Below are positions 22,801 to 33,628 of a stretch of 64,000 nucleotides of DNA, in pieces. The stretch comes from Inia geoffrensis. Its lineage: Eukaryota > Chordata > Mammalia > Artiodactyla > Iniidae. A program made the translations under genes and the position numbers. The stretch lies in assembly GCA_036417435.1 (NCBI GenBank), contig CM070919.1, forward strand, positions 34,216,318 through 34,280,317, given 5' to 3'. The stretch's first letter is position 1. Every line of letters starts with the position of its first letter. The notes below the pieces were generated by a model. That model did not search any database, had not been told where the DNA came from, and saw only the letters and a program-made list of their open reading frames with translations.

Positions 22801-23377
22801 AGCTGTTTGTAGTATTTTATCAAGTGCTGTGTTGCAAGACAGCATTTCAGAATACAGCCATCTTCCACTTAATGTAAATGATGTGATTCTAAAAACCTAA
22901 CATTCTATGTGAAAATATTTCACGGAATAATTACCCAGTCTTCATCATTTTAAATGGGAAAAATCATAATGCATTACACCTAAATCAAAACCCCCAACTA
23001 ATTTCCTAAATCATTACTAAATGCAATAAAATGCTTACTTATAATTTACAAAATATCGTGTTTAGATGTAAAAATGCTTAAAACTTTGCTTCCTGATCAT
23101 CAAACAATTATGTGGTCGTTAACTTTGTTTTGTATGCAGTAAAATGTATTGTTTGCATGTCGCACCATAAACATTTTGTTTGCGATATGCAAAGGCCAGT
23201 CACACACAACAATAAATGCATTTGTGAGAAAGACTGCATGGAAACATTTACAGTAAAATGGCAATTTCCTGTCATAAACTGTAACTGGCCAGTTAAGTTG
23301 GAAACCTGAGATCTGAAGAAACTGAGAATTCAGGAGCGGAGCAGTGTTGAGCAGTCATTAATTTTCTCTGGTTACAG
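22801..23377. other. Unique AT-rich DNA
   Basis: No repeat recognised. It contains a 65-codon + frame (23,112-23,309) that is cysteine-rich and without a known domain. Confidence 0.4.
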
Positions 23378-23520
23378 AAGTTGATGGTGCAGACAAGTCC
23401 GATGAGGAGACGGCAACGTTAGGGGAACTATCCAGGTCAGAAGAACCCATACAGATTCTCTGCCAGTCTGATGCTGCTCTAAGAACTTGTGAACAGAAAA
23501 GCTTCAAGCAAATTAGCTGA
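23378..23520 (+). other. Weak candidate terminal coding exon
   Basis: A pyrimidine-rich tract with 'ttttctctggttacag' ends at 23,377. If that is a splice acceptor, the following 143 bases give 46 open codons from GTT at 23,380 to TGA at 23,518-23,520. The peptide starts VDGADKSDEETATLGELSRS and is acidic and polar. The stretch is GC-richer than its flanks and keeps several CpGs, unlike old repeats nearby. Against it: 46 open codons can occur by chance, no homologue is recognised, no partner exon is visible, and no AATAAA follows closely. It could equally be non-coding unique DNA. Confidence 0.2.
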
Positions 23521-23920
23521 AGGTTTAGGATGAGAAAATTGCAAATGGAATTTTGCATTTCTTATTGAAACATTAAGAACTGTTTGTATACCAATGTAAG
23601 ACGTCCTAGTTATGTCAAGGTAAAGAAAGGATTCCCATCCTAGTGCCGTAATAGTCAAGAAAAATATGTATTATTGCATCGACATAATTCATTCACTATG
23701 ATACCTCTCTAAGTGCCAACAACATCTGAGATCCAGATCCACTTTTGACCATCAGTGTGCTTTTCAAAATGTCTATATGAGATTCTGACGTTCTACTAAT
23801 TGTTTCTGGAATATAATTCAAGGTTTATCCTTTATATAACTTGTTTGAAATGTGCTCTTGTGTTGTAAGGATGTAGTGGGGTTTTTTTTTTTTTCCATAA
23901 ATAAATTTTGTTTAAAAAAC
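23521..23920. other. Unique AT-rich DNA
   Basis: Nothing recognised except a short T run at about 23,881-23,894. Confidence 0.5.
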
Positions 23921-23924
23921 AAAA

Positions 23925-24310
23925 TAGCATGGGAAAGATGACAGGTCTCTCTTAAGTGATCTACAGGTTTAATCCAATTCCTCTCAAAATCCCTGCGAGA
24001 CACCTTTCGTGTTGCAAATATAGACAAGCTTATCCTAACATTCATATGGAAGCAAACAGGGCAGAATAGTCGGCCATTCTGAAAAGAAGAACAAAGAGGA
24101 CGAATCAGTCTACCCGTTGGGGAGGCTTACTATATAGCTATAGCAATCAAATGGGTATGATATTGGTGATCCGTTGATGGAACTGTTCTTCATCTTGCTT
24201 GTTCTGGTGGTCAAACAAATCTAGATGTGTTAAGATTTCACAGGAGTAAATATATACAAATGAGCACATACAAAACTGGTGAAGTCTTTTTGTACTGTAA
24301 TAAGGCTTTA
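23925..24310 (+). mobile_element. L1 LINE fragment (ORF2 end and 3' UTR)
   Basis: Sense-strand phrases 'gatctacaggtttaatccaattcctctcaaaatccc', 'acattcatatggaagcaaac', 'agctatagcaatcaaa', then 3'-UTR-like 'ggtggtcaaacaaatctagatgtg' and 'caaatgagcacatacaaaactggtgaa'. A large internal deletion removes most of the ORF2 3' end. Highly degraded. Confidence 0.7.
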
Positions 24311-24620
24311 ATCATCACATTATAAACTTTTTATGATTTCTACTATGTTCTGTATAAATGTATAAAAACATAAGCATGTGAAATATTTGCATTTTTTTAA
24401 TTTAGATTTTTAATCCAATCATTTTTTTTTCTATGACTGTCAAGTATGAATATATTTTTTTTCTTCAAATGGATATTTCTTTCCAAAACTATTTACTGAA
24501 TTGCTCACTCTGTGCCACAATTTGAAGTTCCAAATTTTCTCACATTTATACGTCAGTCCCGGTACCTACAATTCTATACCGTTAAATTGTTTTGTTTATA
24601 TGTTATATTAGTTGAGATAA
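24311..24620. other. Unique AT-rich DNA
   Basis: No feature recognised. Confidence 0.5.
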
Positions 24621-24624
24621 CTAA

Positions 24625-24930
24625 CTATATCTGTTTTCTGTTGTTGCGTAGGAAGCGCACATATTACCTCACAGTTTCTGTCAGAAGCCTGGGCATGGCT
24701 TAGCTGGGTCTTCTGGAGCTATAGTCAGCATTGTCGTCCTGGGCTCAGCTCCCATTTGGACAGAGGAGGTGTGTCTGTGTCCAGGTTCACTCAGGTTGTT
24801 AACAGAATCCATTTCCATGTGATTGAAGGACGTCCGTGGCTTCTTACTGGCTTCAGTCTTGATGCCGACGTCATTTTCTAGGGCTGCTCTCCGCACCCCA
24901 CCGTGTGGATCTTCAATAGTGTTTGCTAAC
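24625..24930. repeat. Possible old LTR/MER-type repeat
   Basis: 'ctgttttctgttgttgcgta...acctcacagtttctgtcagaagcctgggcatggcttagctgggtcttctg' resembles a common mammalian repeat that opens with 'ttgctgcgtaacaaa'. Family not resolved. Confidence 0.35.
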
Positions 24931-25115
24931 GAGCGATGTCTTGTATGAGGTAATCAAAAGGAGTGACATCCTGTCACTTTTGCCATATTCAATCAATTAG
25001 AAGCAAGTCACAAGACTTCTTATAGCAGTGGTATAATTAACACTCAAAAACTCGACACAACCCTAATGTTCATCAAAAAGAATTTGGATAAATAATTCAT
25101 GTTGCGTTCAAACCC

Positions 25116-25314
25116 TTTTTTTTTTTTGCGGTACGCGGGCCTCTCACTGCTGTGGCCTCTCCCGTTGCGGAGCACAGGCTCCGGACGTGCAGGCTCAGCG
25201 GCCATGGCTCACGGGCCCGGCCACTCCGCGGCATATGGGATCCTCCCGGACCGGGGCACGAACCCGTGTCCCCTGCGTCGGCAGGCGGACTCTCAACCAC
25301 TGCGCTACCAGGGA
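25116..25314 (-). mobile_element. CHR-2-like SINE
   Basis: Reverse-strand full-length SINE with a 12-T tail, 'gcggtacgcgggcctctcac', and head 'gcgctaccagggaaac'. The head is altered at its very end. A short 'aaaccc' on both sides may be the target-site duplication. Confidence 0.95.
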
Positions 25315-25336
25315 AACGAAACCCCACCATACCCAT

Positions 25337-25382
25337 TTTAAAGAAGGAAAAGGAGGAGGGGAAGGGGGCGGAGGGGAAGGAC
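25337..25382 (+). repeat. Purine-rich low-complexity tract (GGA/GGGA)
   Basis: All-purine except one C; runs of G separated by A. Confidence 0.85.
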
Positions 25383-25399
25383 GAACACTAAATGAGGGT

Positions 25400-26690
25400 A
25401 TCTGAAAAACAACAACAATAATTCAGACTTTATAAGATTGTGCAGATTAGGTTTGGGGATACATTCCACTGGCATTCTGATTGGTGGAGCAGGAAAAGAC
25501 TTCATATAGGAGCAAATCAGATCTAAAATGTACTTAGACAAGCAGCTTCAAGGCCATTCTGCAGGGGATGGTAGTGTCTGGCCCCTGACTGGTACTCACG
25601 TGCTGGCCTGTGTTCCCAGTGGGAGAGTGGAGTGAGTGCCTGTGGAACAAGGGAAGAGGAGAGTGGTACTAGCAGCGACGCAGAATACGCTACAGGACTT
25701 GGGGTAGACATTTTATCACAAAAGAGTCTTAGGTACAGACACGCATGTCAGAATTTGTAAGAAACAAACAAAACGTGGGACGGGGGGCTTCTTTAGAACA
25801 TAGCAGAAAATAACGTATAAGCTTTCTAGTTTTCCTAGCAAATGCTTAAAATTTTAGAGCTTAGTTATACCACTGTTCTCTATTATCAACATATCATACC
25901 ATCATATTAACTCTGTGTTAAGACTTTTAATAATGTTATGGAAATAATTTACAGCAGACGGATTATGTGATTTCTATCTTCTAACAGAGCAGCTCTTCAT
26001 TATATTTTTAAATCCATTTAAAAATATGATAAGGCATAATATAGAAAATACATGTTTTTCTTATATAAAGAAAACGTTAGGAACGGGCTTGTAGTCTTGA
26101 ATGTTCTGCAAAGTGTGATGACCTCATTTGAGTGATAAATTGTTGAGATTAGCTCTCTAATTCATTACAGTCAATTCTTTTGAAAATGGTAATAGATATT
26201 TCAGTGAATTAGAGAATTAATCTAACAATCTGCCAAACAAGCTAACCCGATAGTTTGAAGCTTTCCAAGTATAATGTAATTTTAAACTAAGAGAGATCAT
26301 ATCCCATGAGCAGCAAATGAGATACTCTATGTAACTTAATTTTGAATGGTAATTATATTAATGAAATAAGATTTTAAAAGCAGTTCAGATCCATACATAC
26401 CTACAAAGAATTGTTTAATCAGCTCCCTAAAGTAGAAGCTAGTTTAATTTTCTAAATTTAAGAAAGCTAGTTTAGTTTTCTAAAATGCTTGCCTTTAATA
26501 AATACTGGTGACAAAGAGATCAGTCCTTCCTAATCAACTCTTTTTAAAGCTTCTTTTTTATTTCTGCCATCTGGGCAAAAGCCCACAGGTGTATATGTTT
26601 TATTAGTGGAGTACATCTTACAGATAATCGGGAGAACTTCCTAAAGTTGATTTAGAAAGTGCAAATAACTTAGCAAAGAGTCAAATATTG
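25400..26690. other. Repeat-poor AT-rich stretch with a 28-bp tandem duplication
   Basis: I see no mobile element here. At 26,436-26,463 and 26,464-26,489 the phrase 'aagctagtttaattttctaaa' is tandemly duplicated with about 28-bp spacing. The part 25,900-26,400 is rich in TAATTA/ATTA-type words, but that alone is expected from its base composition. Confidence 0.4.
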
Positions 26691-26899
26691 AGGTTATATT
26701 TATTAAATTCAACATGGCATGATTGCATCTGTTTGAAACAAAGGCACCACACAGTTTCTCAGTCAAAGATGCAGAATCAGAAATTGCAGTGGATTCTAAA
26801 CACCGTAGCTTTCAGCAAACAAAATAAGTTAGAACTGACTATGTCCTGTAAATGTGAGGAAATATTTTTTTCAGGGGGGTAACATGGGCCAGGTGAGTG

Positions 26900-26971
26900 A
26901 ATGTGTGTGTCTGTGTGTGTTTGTGTGCAGGAGAATGTGTGTATGAGTGTGTGTGTGTGTATGTGTGTGTT
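26900..26971 (+). repeat. Interrupted (TG)n microsatellite
   Basis: Alternating TG broken by 'ctg', 'cagga' and 'atgag'. It is followed by a G-rich patch ('ttgggggctggggcgggggg'). Confidence 0.95.
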
Positions 26972-26979
26972 GGGGGCTG

Positions 26980-27544
26980 GGGCGGGGGGCACAACTGAAA
27001 AGAGAGGACGGTTAAAGATGTCTAATTTGTATGGAATCTTCACAGTATTCTAATGCCTCTCCTAGAGCTTCATTAAGTGACTTTGGGCTGCAGTATTAGC
27101 CCTCTGTCCATGCAATTAGTACTGAAGACGAAATCTCACCTCATGTTCGGGCTAACAGGCTTACGTCAATGCTTGTTCAGTTTGAGTCTCTTTAAAAATC
27201 TTCCCTGAACTGAGCAAAATTCACCCATCTCTACAAGACAGGCACCCCCTGGTGGATGCTGTGTGCTTGTGTTGCTTAGAACAGTACTTGGCATGTTAGC
27301 GTCTGAATCTAACAACCTCTCTTGCTAGCCTTTGGTAATAAAAACTGTAGCCTCCTCCTTACCTCTTACTTAGGATTTGCAAGATAACACGCAGAGTAGC
27401 GTCTAGAGCTGGCTCTCTAGAACTGAATAAGAACCATCATAGCGAGTCCTATGTGGGAAGAGCTAATGGGAAAGATTTATACCGTAGTCTAAAAACAAGA
27501 CCTAGAATAAGCTTGAGAGAAACCAGATACGAAATCAAGACGTT
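26980..27544. other. Unique DNA
   Basis: No repeat or coding signal recognised. Confidence 0.5.
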
Positions 27545-27800
27545 AATGACATAATGTAAAATAAAATAACATCTATTAAGAGCTTACTTTATTCTAGGCA
27601 GTGTTTTGTACATTTATTAACTCACTTAACCCCATAATGACCTTATTAAGAACCACAATTAACATCCGCCCCACCCCGATTTACAGAGGAAAAGGAACAG
27701 GTTACACAAAGCATCTTGCCCAAGGACATACAACTAATATGTGGCAGATATGGGATTTAAGCCGAGGGAGGCTGATTCCAGAGCCTGTCTAGAGGCAGCG
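27545..27800 (-). repeat. MIR SINE
   Basis: Reverse-strand MIR with its blocks in order: 'attaagagcttactttattctaggcagtg', 'tattaactcacttaacccc', 'gatttacagaggaaaaggaacaggtta', 'cttgcccaaggacatacaactaat', 'gatttaagccg', 'ttccagagcctg'. Nearly full length, with the tRNA-like head at the right. Confidence 0.85.
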
Positions 27801-28729
27801 GCATTAGATGTTTGGACACTATTTTTTAAGGCAAGCTACTTTATAAGTTTCAGTAATGAAATCATATGCATGAAAAAAATAAAGTTAGAAGTACCTGGCT
27901 GATTACAGAAAATTTTGCATATTTTTAATTGTCTGATGGCCTGGCATCTCTGCAACAAAAGAAACTTTGGTGATCATCACATATTTTTCCAGGGCAGAAA
28001 GAGTTGGAAAATTGCTAAGCTGTGACACCATGTAGCACTGCAAAATCACGTTGGAGAGAATCTATATGAGCTCAAAATACATGTGAGAACCAGGCTCGTT
28101 GGTGGTTCAGGTCTGACCTTGATGGTTTCCCCTGTAACTACTGGACACATGAGATCCAGGTAGTGGCTGTACTGTTGCCCAGAAAGGGTACCTACATGTC
28201 TTCCGGAATACCAAAGTACAGGCACCCCATTCTACCTCAAAACATACTCACTCTGTTGGCATCCATTGTGGCAACGCATTGATGTTACTTTTTATTTCTT
28301 CCTCATCAGAAGTGGCTCCTTCCATGGTAACCAACAGGTAAGTATGTCATGAGCTGAGTCTCCCACAGACTAAATATGTTCAGTAGTTTGGAACCATTCA
28401 TTTTCAGATGCCAACTCAGAAATATTTCACAAGTAACGTTAATTCCTGTGTTGCTCTGGCAGTTAGGCCCTTCTACCTCATGACAGAACCACTAGAGGGC
28501 TGTATTACACACATCATCCATGCAAGGGTGTCAGATATGCAGTCAAGTTGAGCCAAAAATTGCTTGAAGTATCCTTAAAGGGGAGTGTGGAGGGGACGGC
28601 TCAGTTACCTGCTTCCCGTACTAAGTGTGATCGTGTGGTGGTGAGTACATGTGACTATGATCATATCACACCTACAAGTTTTCCTACAAATTGCCACCCT
28701 GCATATCAAAACTGAACTGCATCTAGGTA
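27801..28729. other. Unique DNA
   Basis: No element recognised. Confidence 0.5.
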
Positions 28730-28744
28730 AGGAAAGTAGGTCTT

Positions 28745-28968
28745 TTTTTTTTTTTTTTTTTTTTTTTTTCGGTACGCAGGCCTCTCACTGCTATGGCCTC
28801 TCCCGTTGTGGAGCACAGGCTCTGGACGCGCAGGCTCAGCGGCCATGGCTCACGGGCCCAGCCGCTCCGCGCCATGTAGGATCTTAGGATCTTCCCGGAC
28901 CGGGGCACGAACCCGTGTCCCCTGCATCGGCAGGCAGACTCTCAACCACTGCGCCACCAGGGAAGCCC
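28745..28968 (-). mobile_element. CHR-2-like SINE
   Basis: Reverse-strand full-length SINE: T tail to 28,769, then 'cggtacgcaggcctctcac', and head 'ccaccagggaagccc'. Perfect 15-bp target-site duplications 'aggaaagtaggtctt' lie at 28,730-28,744 and 28,969-28,983. A small 'ggatctta' stutter occurs at about 28,879-28,896. Confidence 0.97.
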
Positions 28969-28983
28969 AGGAAAGTAGGTCTT

Positions 28984-29390
28984 GATGGAACATCTCTAAA
29001 CTCCTTAAGAAGAAATGCAGAGTGCTGGTGTGAGAAACTTGCTGTAAATTGCAGGGGGTGGTATGGATATGCATAGATGTCCCTTTCCCAACAGACTGGG
29101 ATGCATCTTCCCCATTCCACGTTGTGTTCACTGGAAACAGTGATGAAGGAGTGATAGTTCCCATGATAACCAGGAGGTCTCTGTTACCAGAGTGTCAGAC
29201 AAAACATCTGGCAAAGAGGTTGATTCTAAAGAGAAAATTAGAGCTGCTATATTAAACAGGTTCAGAATTAGCAATTCGGCAAAGAAGGTATCCACCCAGA
29301 AAGAATATGGAAACAAAGGAGTCCAAAATTACCAAGGATGCTAGTATTTTGTTAGGTCACCTTTGGGGACTTTAAGTGTATGTTACCTGA
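28984..29390. other. Unique DNA
   Basis: No element recognised. Overlapping short frames on both strands are not supported as genes. Confidence 0.45.
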
Positions 29391-29399
29391 GTGTGTATA

Positions 29400-29475
<76 letters not shown>
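29391..29475. repeat. Compound (TG)n(TA)n microsatellite, about 85 bp
   Basis: About 30 bp of mostly TG passes into about 55 bp of uninterrupted TA. It abuts the 3' end of an antisense L1. Confidence 0.97.
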
Positions 29476-29480
<5 letters not shown>

Positions 29481-30930
29481 TTTAAATAACAGTTTCATTG
29501 AGATGTTTTATATTTATATCTTAAATACATTTTAAAGGATGTAATTCCATAGCTTTTAGTAGGTGCACAGAATGGTGCAGTGATCACCACAATTTAATTT
29601 TGAAACATTTCCCCGCCCCAAAGGAATCCCATACTTATTTGTAGTCATTCAACATTCCCTTCTTTCCTCATCCCTCACCAACTACTAATCCACTCTCCAT
29701 CACTATGGATTTGCCTATTCTAGACATTTTATGTAAATGGGATCATACATATATGTGGTAACTTGTGATTGTCTTCTTTCACTTGGAATAATGTTTTTGT
29801 TTTTGTTTTTGTTTTTGCGGTACGCGGGCCTCTCACCGTTGTGGCCTCTCCCGTTGCAGAGCACAGGCTCCGGACGCGCAGGCTCAGTGGCCATGGCTCA
29901 TGGGTCCAGCCGCTCCGCAGCATATGGGAACTTCCCGGACCGGGGCACGAACCTGTGTCCCCTGCATCGGCAGGCGGACTCTCAACCACTGCGCCACCAG
30001 GGAAGCCCTGGAATAATGTTTTGAAGGTTCATCCATGTTAAAGTATGTATTAGTGCTTTATTACTTTTTATTGCCAGGGAATATCCCATTGCATGGATGT
30101 ACCACATTTTATTTTTCCATGCAACAGTTGGTGAACGTTTGGGTTGTTTCTACCTTTTAGCTATTATATGTAATGCTGCTCTCAACATTTGTATACATTT
30201 TTTGTGCAGACATATTTTTTATTTCTCTTTAGTAAATACGTAGGCATAGAATTGTTGGATCATACGGCAAATTTGTGTTTTAACATTTTGAGAAATTGCC
30301 AAACTCTTTCCCACAGTAGCTGCACCATTTTATAGTCCTACCAGCAATGTACGTGGGTTCCAATTCCTCCACATTCTTTCTAATAGTTGTTATCATCTTT
30401 CTTCTTAATTTTAGCTACTACCATGTATGGGAAGTGATATTTCACTGCGGTTTTAATTTGTATTTCCTAAGGACTACTGATATTGAGCAACTTTTCATGT
30501 GCTTATTGGTGATTTGTTCATCCTCTTTGGAGAAATGTCTATTTAAATCTTCTGCCCATTTAAAAATTACACTATGTGTCTTTTTATTGTTGAATTTTAA
30601 GAGTTCTTTATATATTCCGGGTACTTGTTCCATATCAGATATAACATGTAAATATTTCATTCCATTTTGTAAACTGTCTTTTCACTTTCCTGATGGTATC
30701 CTTTGAAGCACAAAATCTTTGTTTGATGATGTCTGATTTATCTAATTTGTCTTTTGTAATTTATAATTTTGTGTCATATCTGAGAAATAATTGCCTAACC
30801 TAAGGCCACAAATATTTACTCCTATGGTTTCCTTTTAAAAATTTTTACAGTGTTCATCTCATATTTAGATTTATGATCAATTCTTGTACAAATTGATGAG
30901 TAGACTTCTTTATGTCCCACCTTAAAAAAA
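29476..30930 (-). mobile_element. L1M-type LINE, 3' UTR and ORF2 C-terminal part
   Basis: Reverse-strand L1: 3' UTR ('tttgcctattctagacattttatgtaaatggg'), then ORF2 in antisense ('ctgcaccattttatagtcctaccagcaatgta', 'ttcatgtgcttattggtgatttgt', 'cttttattgttgaattttaagagttc'). It is interrupted by a SINE at 29,798. The 119-codon + frame at 30,347-30,706 is an antisense shadow of ORF2. Confidence 0.88.
29798..30008 (-). mobile_element. CHR-2-like SINE inside L1
   Basis: Reverse-strand full-length SINE with a (TTTTTG)n tail. The perfect 14-bp duplication 'tggaataatgtttt' (29,784-29,797 and 30,009-30,022) lies within the L1 3' UTR. Confidence 0.97.
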
Positions 30931-31499
30931 GAGAAAGAGGCCATACTCAGGTGGTACAGCAGAGACTGCTATCTCTCAGAATGGCAGTGTCCAGAGTCGA
31001 AAGAGCCAAAATGAGCACATGCGCTCTACTGAATCTTGTGTGATGTGACCGCTGTTATCTGGCTAACAATACACAAAGCCAAAGAAGCAAGGGCCTCTCT
31101 CCATTTGACTCAGTTTAAGCTTGTCACGATTCTTTTCTTTTTTCCATCAATTAACACTCAAATATAAATTGCTTTGGGTCAGATACAGTAGAGTCACTAT
31201 TTTAGCACCCATTCTAACCTTATCTGACTTTCCACGAGGGCTGACAAAGCTGGAAGATCCCTGGGAAGTGAGGGTTCTGTGTGTGCCCGTCTTCCTCTGC
31301 ACAGATAAATGTGCATTAGTCCTAAATGTGGAAGTAAGCAACTTGATGCACAAGTCTGACTCGATCTACAAGCAACCAATGTCACAGAGGCATTCGGTTT
31401 TTCAAGGTAACCATGGCCAATTATGTTTAGCTTCCATCACTAGCATAAGAGGTCCTCCACGTGGACAGGGATATCCTAGCAGTGCTACTGGTATTATGT

Positions 31500-31658
31500 G
31501 TCTTTGAACTGTGTTGCCCCGAGCTCTGTGTTTCCCGGTTGTATGGGACCGACCTGTAGTGCTCTGGTTCTTTAATAAATCCTTTTCTGTTCAAGATAAC
31601 TAAAGTGGGTTCTATTCTTTGCGACTAAGAACCATGATTGATACAATCCCCTTTGCCT
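31500..31658 (+). repeat. Possible LTR 3' end with an AATAAA signal
   Basis: 'ggttctttaataaatccttttctg' (AATAAA at about 31,573) is followed by 'gtgggttctattctttgcgactaagaaccatgattgataca', resembling the R/U5 end of an endogenous-retrovirus LTR. The upstream limit is not clear; the element may start near 30,950. Confidence 0.35.
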
Positions 31659-31659
31659 C

Positions 31660-33510
31660 TATCTTCCCACACTCACAGCCTGGGCTGCCAATCTCTTCTT
31701 TAGCAGACCAGCAACACATGATGCTCTGTAACTTCCTTGTTTTGGACCCTATTTCCTACTCCTACTCTCATCTAAATCCTTTTCTCTGTCTTCTAAAACA
31801 TGATGAACAAATTCTTCTGTGCTGTTAATTTCAGTACTCAAATGTTCTGTTTCCCAAATCACTCATTTAAGTATCATGCTCTCTGTCTTTCTAGCTCCTT
31901 TGGCCAACTAATCACACTTAATATTTTTTTAACCATCTTGATACTTTTATTTTCCCTCATTATTGTTCTCTTCTGTCTTCTTTCACTTTCTGAATTCAGT
32001 TATAAGATTTATTATTTAATAATTTTTGTCTTGTTCTTATGACTTTTTTTCCCTTCTGGGCAGCTGAACACAGCTAGAGAAAATTATCTAACTTGGCAAG
32101 CTGGTACCACTAATAATTCAAGATCGCTCACTATAACTAGATCCTCCTTATAGAATATTGTCCAATATTTATTTGATCAAGTTGCACTATATTATCTACC
32201 ACAAATATTTCCCACATTTCCCACTCATCCGACATCAAGCACTCTTACTGCTCCTGTCACTGTCAGCAGGTGACCTCCAATTACTTATTCACAGGGAATG
32301 CAGAAACCTTCTAAAATCTATCAAAACACTTTGCCCTAGTCCTGCAAGTCTACTAGAATTTGATTCCATCCAATTATCCTCTTTTACATTCTTATAACAT
32401 CTTGTATTCCTACCTGGAGGTATCTCACTGGAATAATATTTCAGGAAGGAAGGAAGAAAGGAAAGGTGGAAGAAAAGTCCCTAAGCATCTCTCTTTGCCT
32501 ATGTTATAAGATGTTTCTAACAGAATTCTCCAGGGTTCTTAATGCCCAGTTCAAGCAGAGGGCACAAATTAACTGATTCACTACTTCTGGCAGGATCAGA
32601 GAACTATTAGTTTCTGCTAATTTCCTCTTCTAAGTATTTCATTAGGTAAAGGATTTGGCCGTGGATAAGAGTGGCTCTTTTTTGCTGAAACTCGCTAGGT
32701 ATTGGCTATGTTTTTGTGGGATAAGTCTAGTACTGTGGCTAAGAGTGTGGAAAAAGACATTGAATCATGCTTCCCTAATAGCTCTCCCACACTTCAGGGA
32801 TGGGCAAGACACGTGGCTGAACAAGAGTGCTTGCAATAGAAAGGATCTGTCTGCATCCTCAGCTATGGGAGCAGAAATTCACAGTGTAGGTACTATGTCT
32901 CCATCTACTCCTTGCCACTTCATAGATGACCTTTCCCTACAAATTGTGGGATGTCAGAGGCATCCCAGTCCCTCGATAGAGGTAGAGCCCTCTTGGTATA
33001 TATTTATTTTATGCCTGACTGAGAATTTTCACTGCTCCAAGATTTGTGGGGTACTGAGATCTTTTTAAAAGAACAACACTTGGAAAATTCTAAGATGTCT
33101 TTTATTGATAGGGCATCACTTCAGAAAACATTTTTCCAAGTTACTGGAAAATAACTCTATTTCTAACAGACACATCCTGTGTTAGGCTATATCTCACAGA
33201 AATTCCAGCCTCAAAAGGCCAGAAGAAGATGGTTTACACTGAATTTTTGCTGTTTTTATAGTTCTCAGAAAGGACATTTCAAAAAACTCAATCAGGTTAC
33301 CAGGGATGCCTGACTGACACACATCCAGAAGAAATATTTATTACGTATTATTAAAGGAAGCTGTCTGGAAAACTGAAAAGGCTAAATTTCATTTATTAAG
33401 TGTCTCTAGAGGGTCACCTGACTTGACCCTACTTTGGATCTTTTAAGTACCATTCTAGGGCCATGAAGCCATCTTAGTCATGGTAGCCATACTGATACAA
33501 GATGCTTGAC
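31660..33510. other. Unique DNA
   Basis: No repeat family recognised. A 137-codon + frame at 32,655-33,068 has no recognisable domain, signal peptide or family signature. I do not call it a gene. Confidence 0.4.
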
Positions 33511-33514
33511 TACA

Positions 33515-33628
33515 GTGACCAAACTGTCTGGTTTGCCCGATAGTTTCCCCAGTTTTAAAACTGAGAGTCCCATATCCTGAAAACACTCTCAGTTTGGGAC
33601 AGACAAGGATGATTGGGCACCCTATTAT
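33515..33628. repeat. Possible short hAT-type DNA transposon remnant
   Basis: 'cagtgaccaaactgtctggtttgcccg' at the left and 'tttgggacagacaaggatgattgggcaccct' at the right are roughly inverted versions of each other around 'tttaaaactgagagtccc'. This fits a small palindromic non-autonomous DNA transposon. Confidence 0.4.

Noticed and set aside
30347..30706. 119-codon hydrophobic + frame, membrane-protein-like
   Set aside because: Antisense of L1 ORF2. T-rich antisense L1 gives F/L/I/V-rich peptides that mimic membrane segments.
32655..33068. 137-codon + frame in unique DNA
   Set aside because: No domain, no splice context, no codon pattern I can recognise as coding; length is within chance for this composition.
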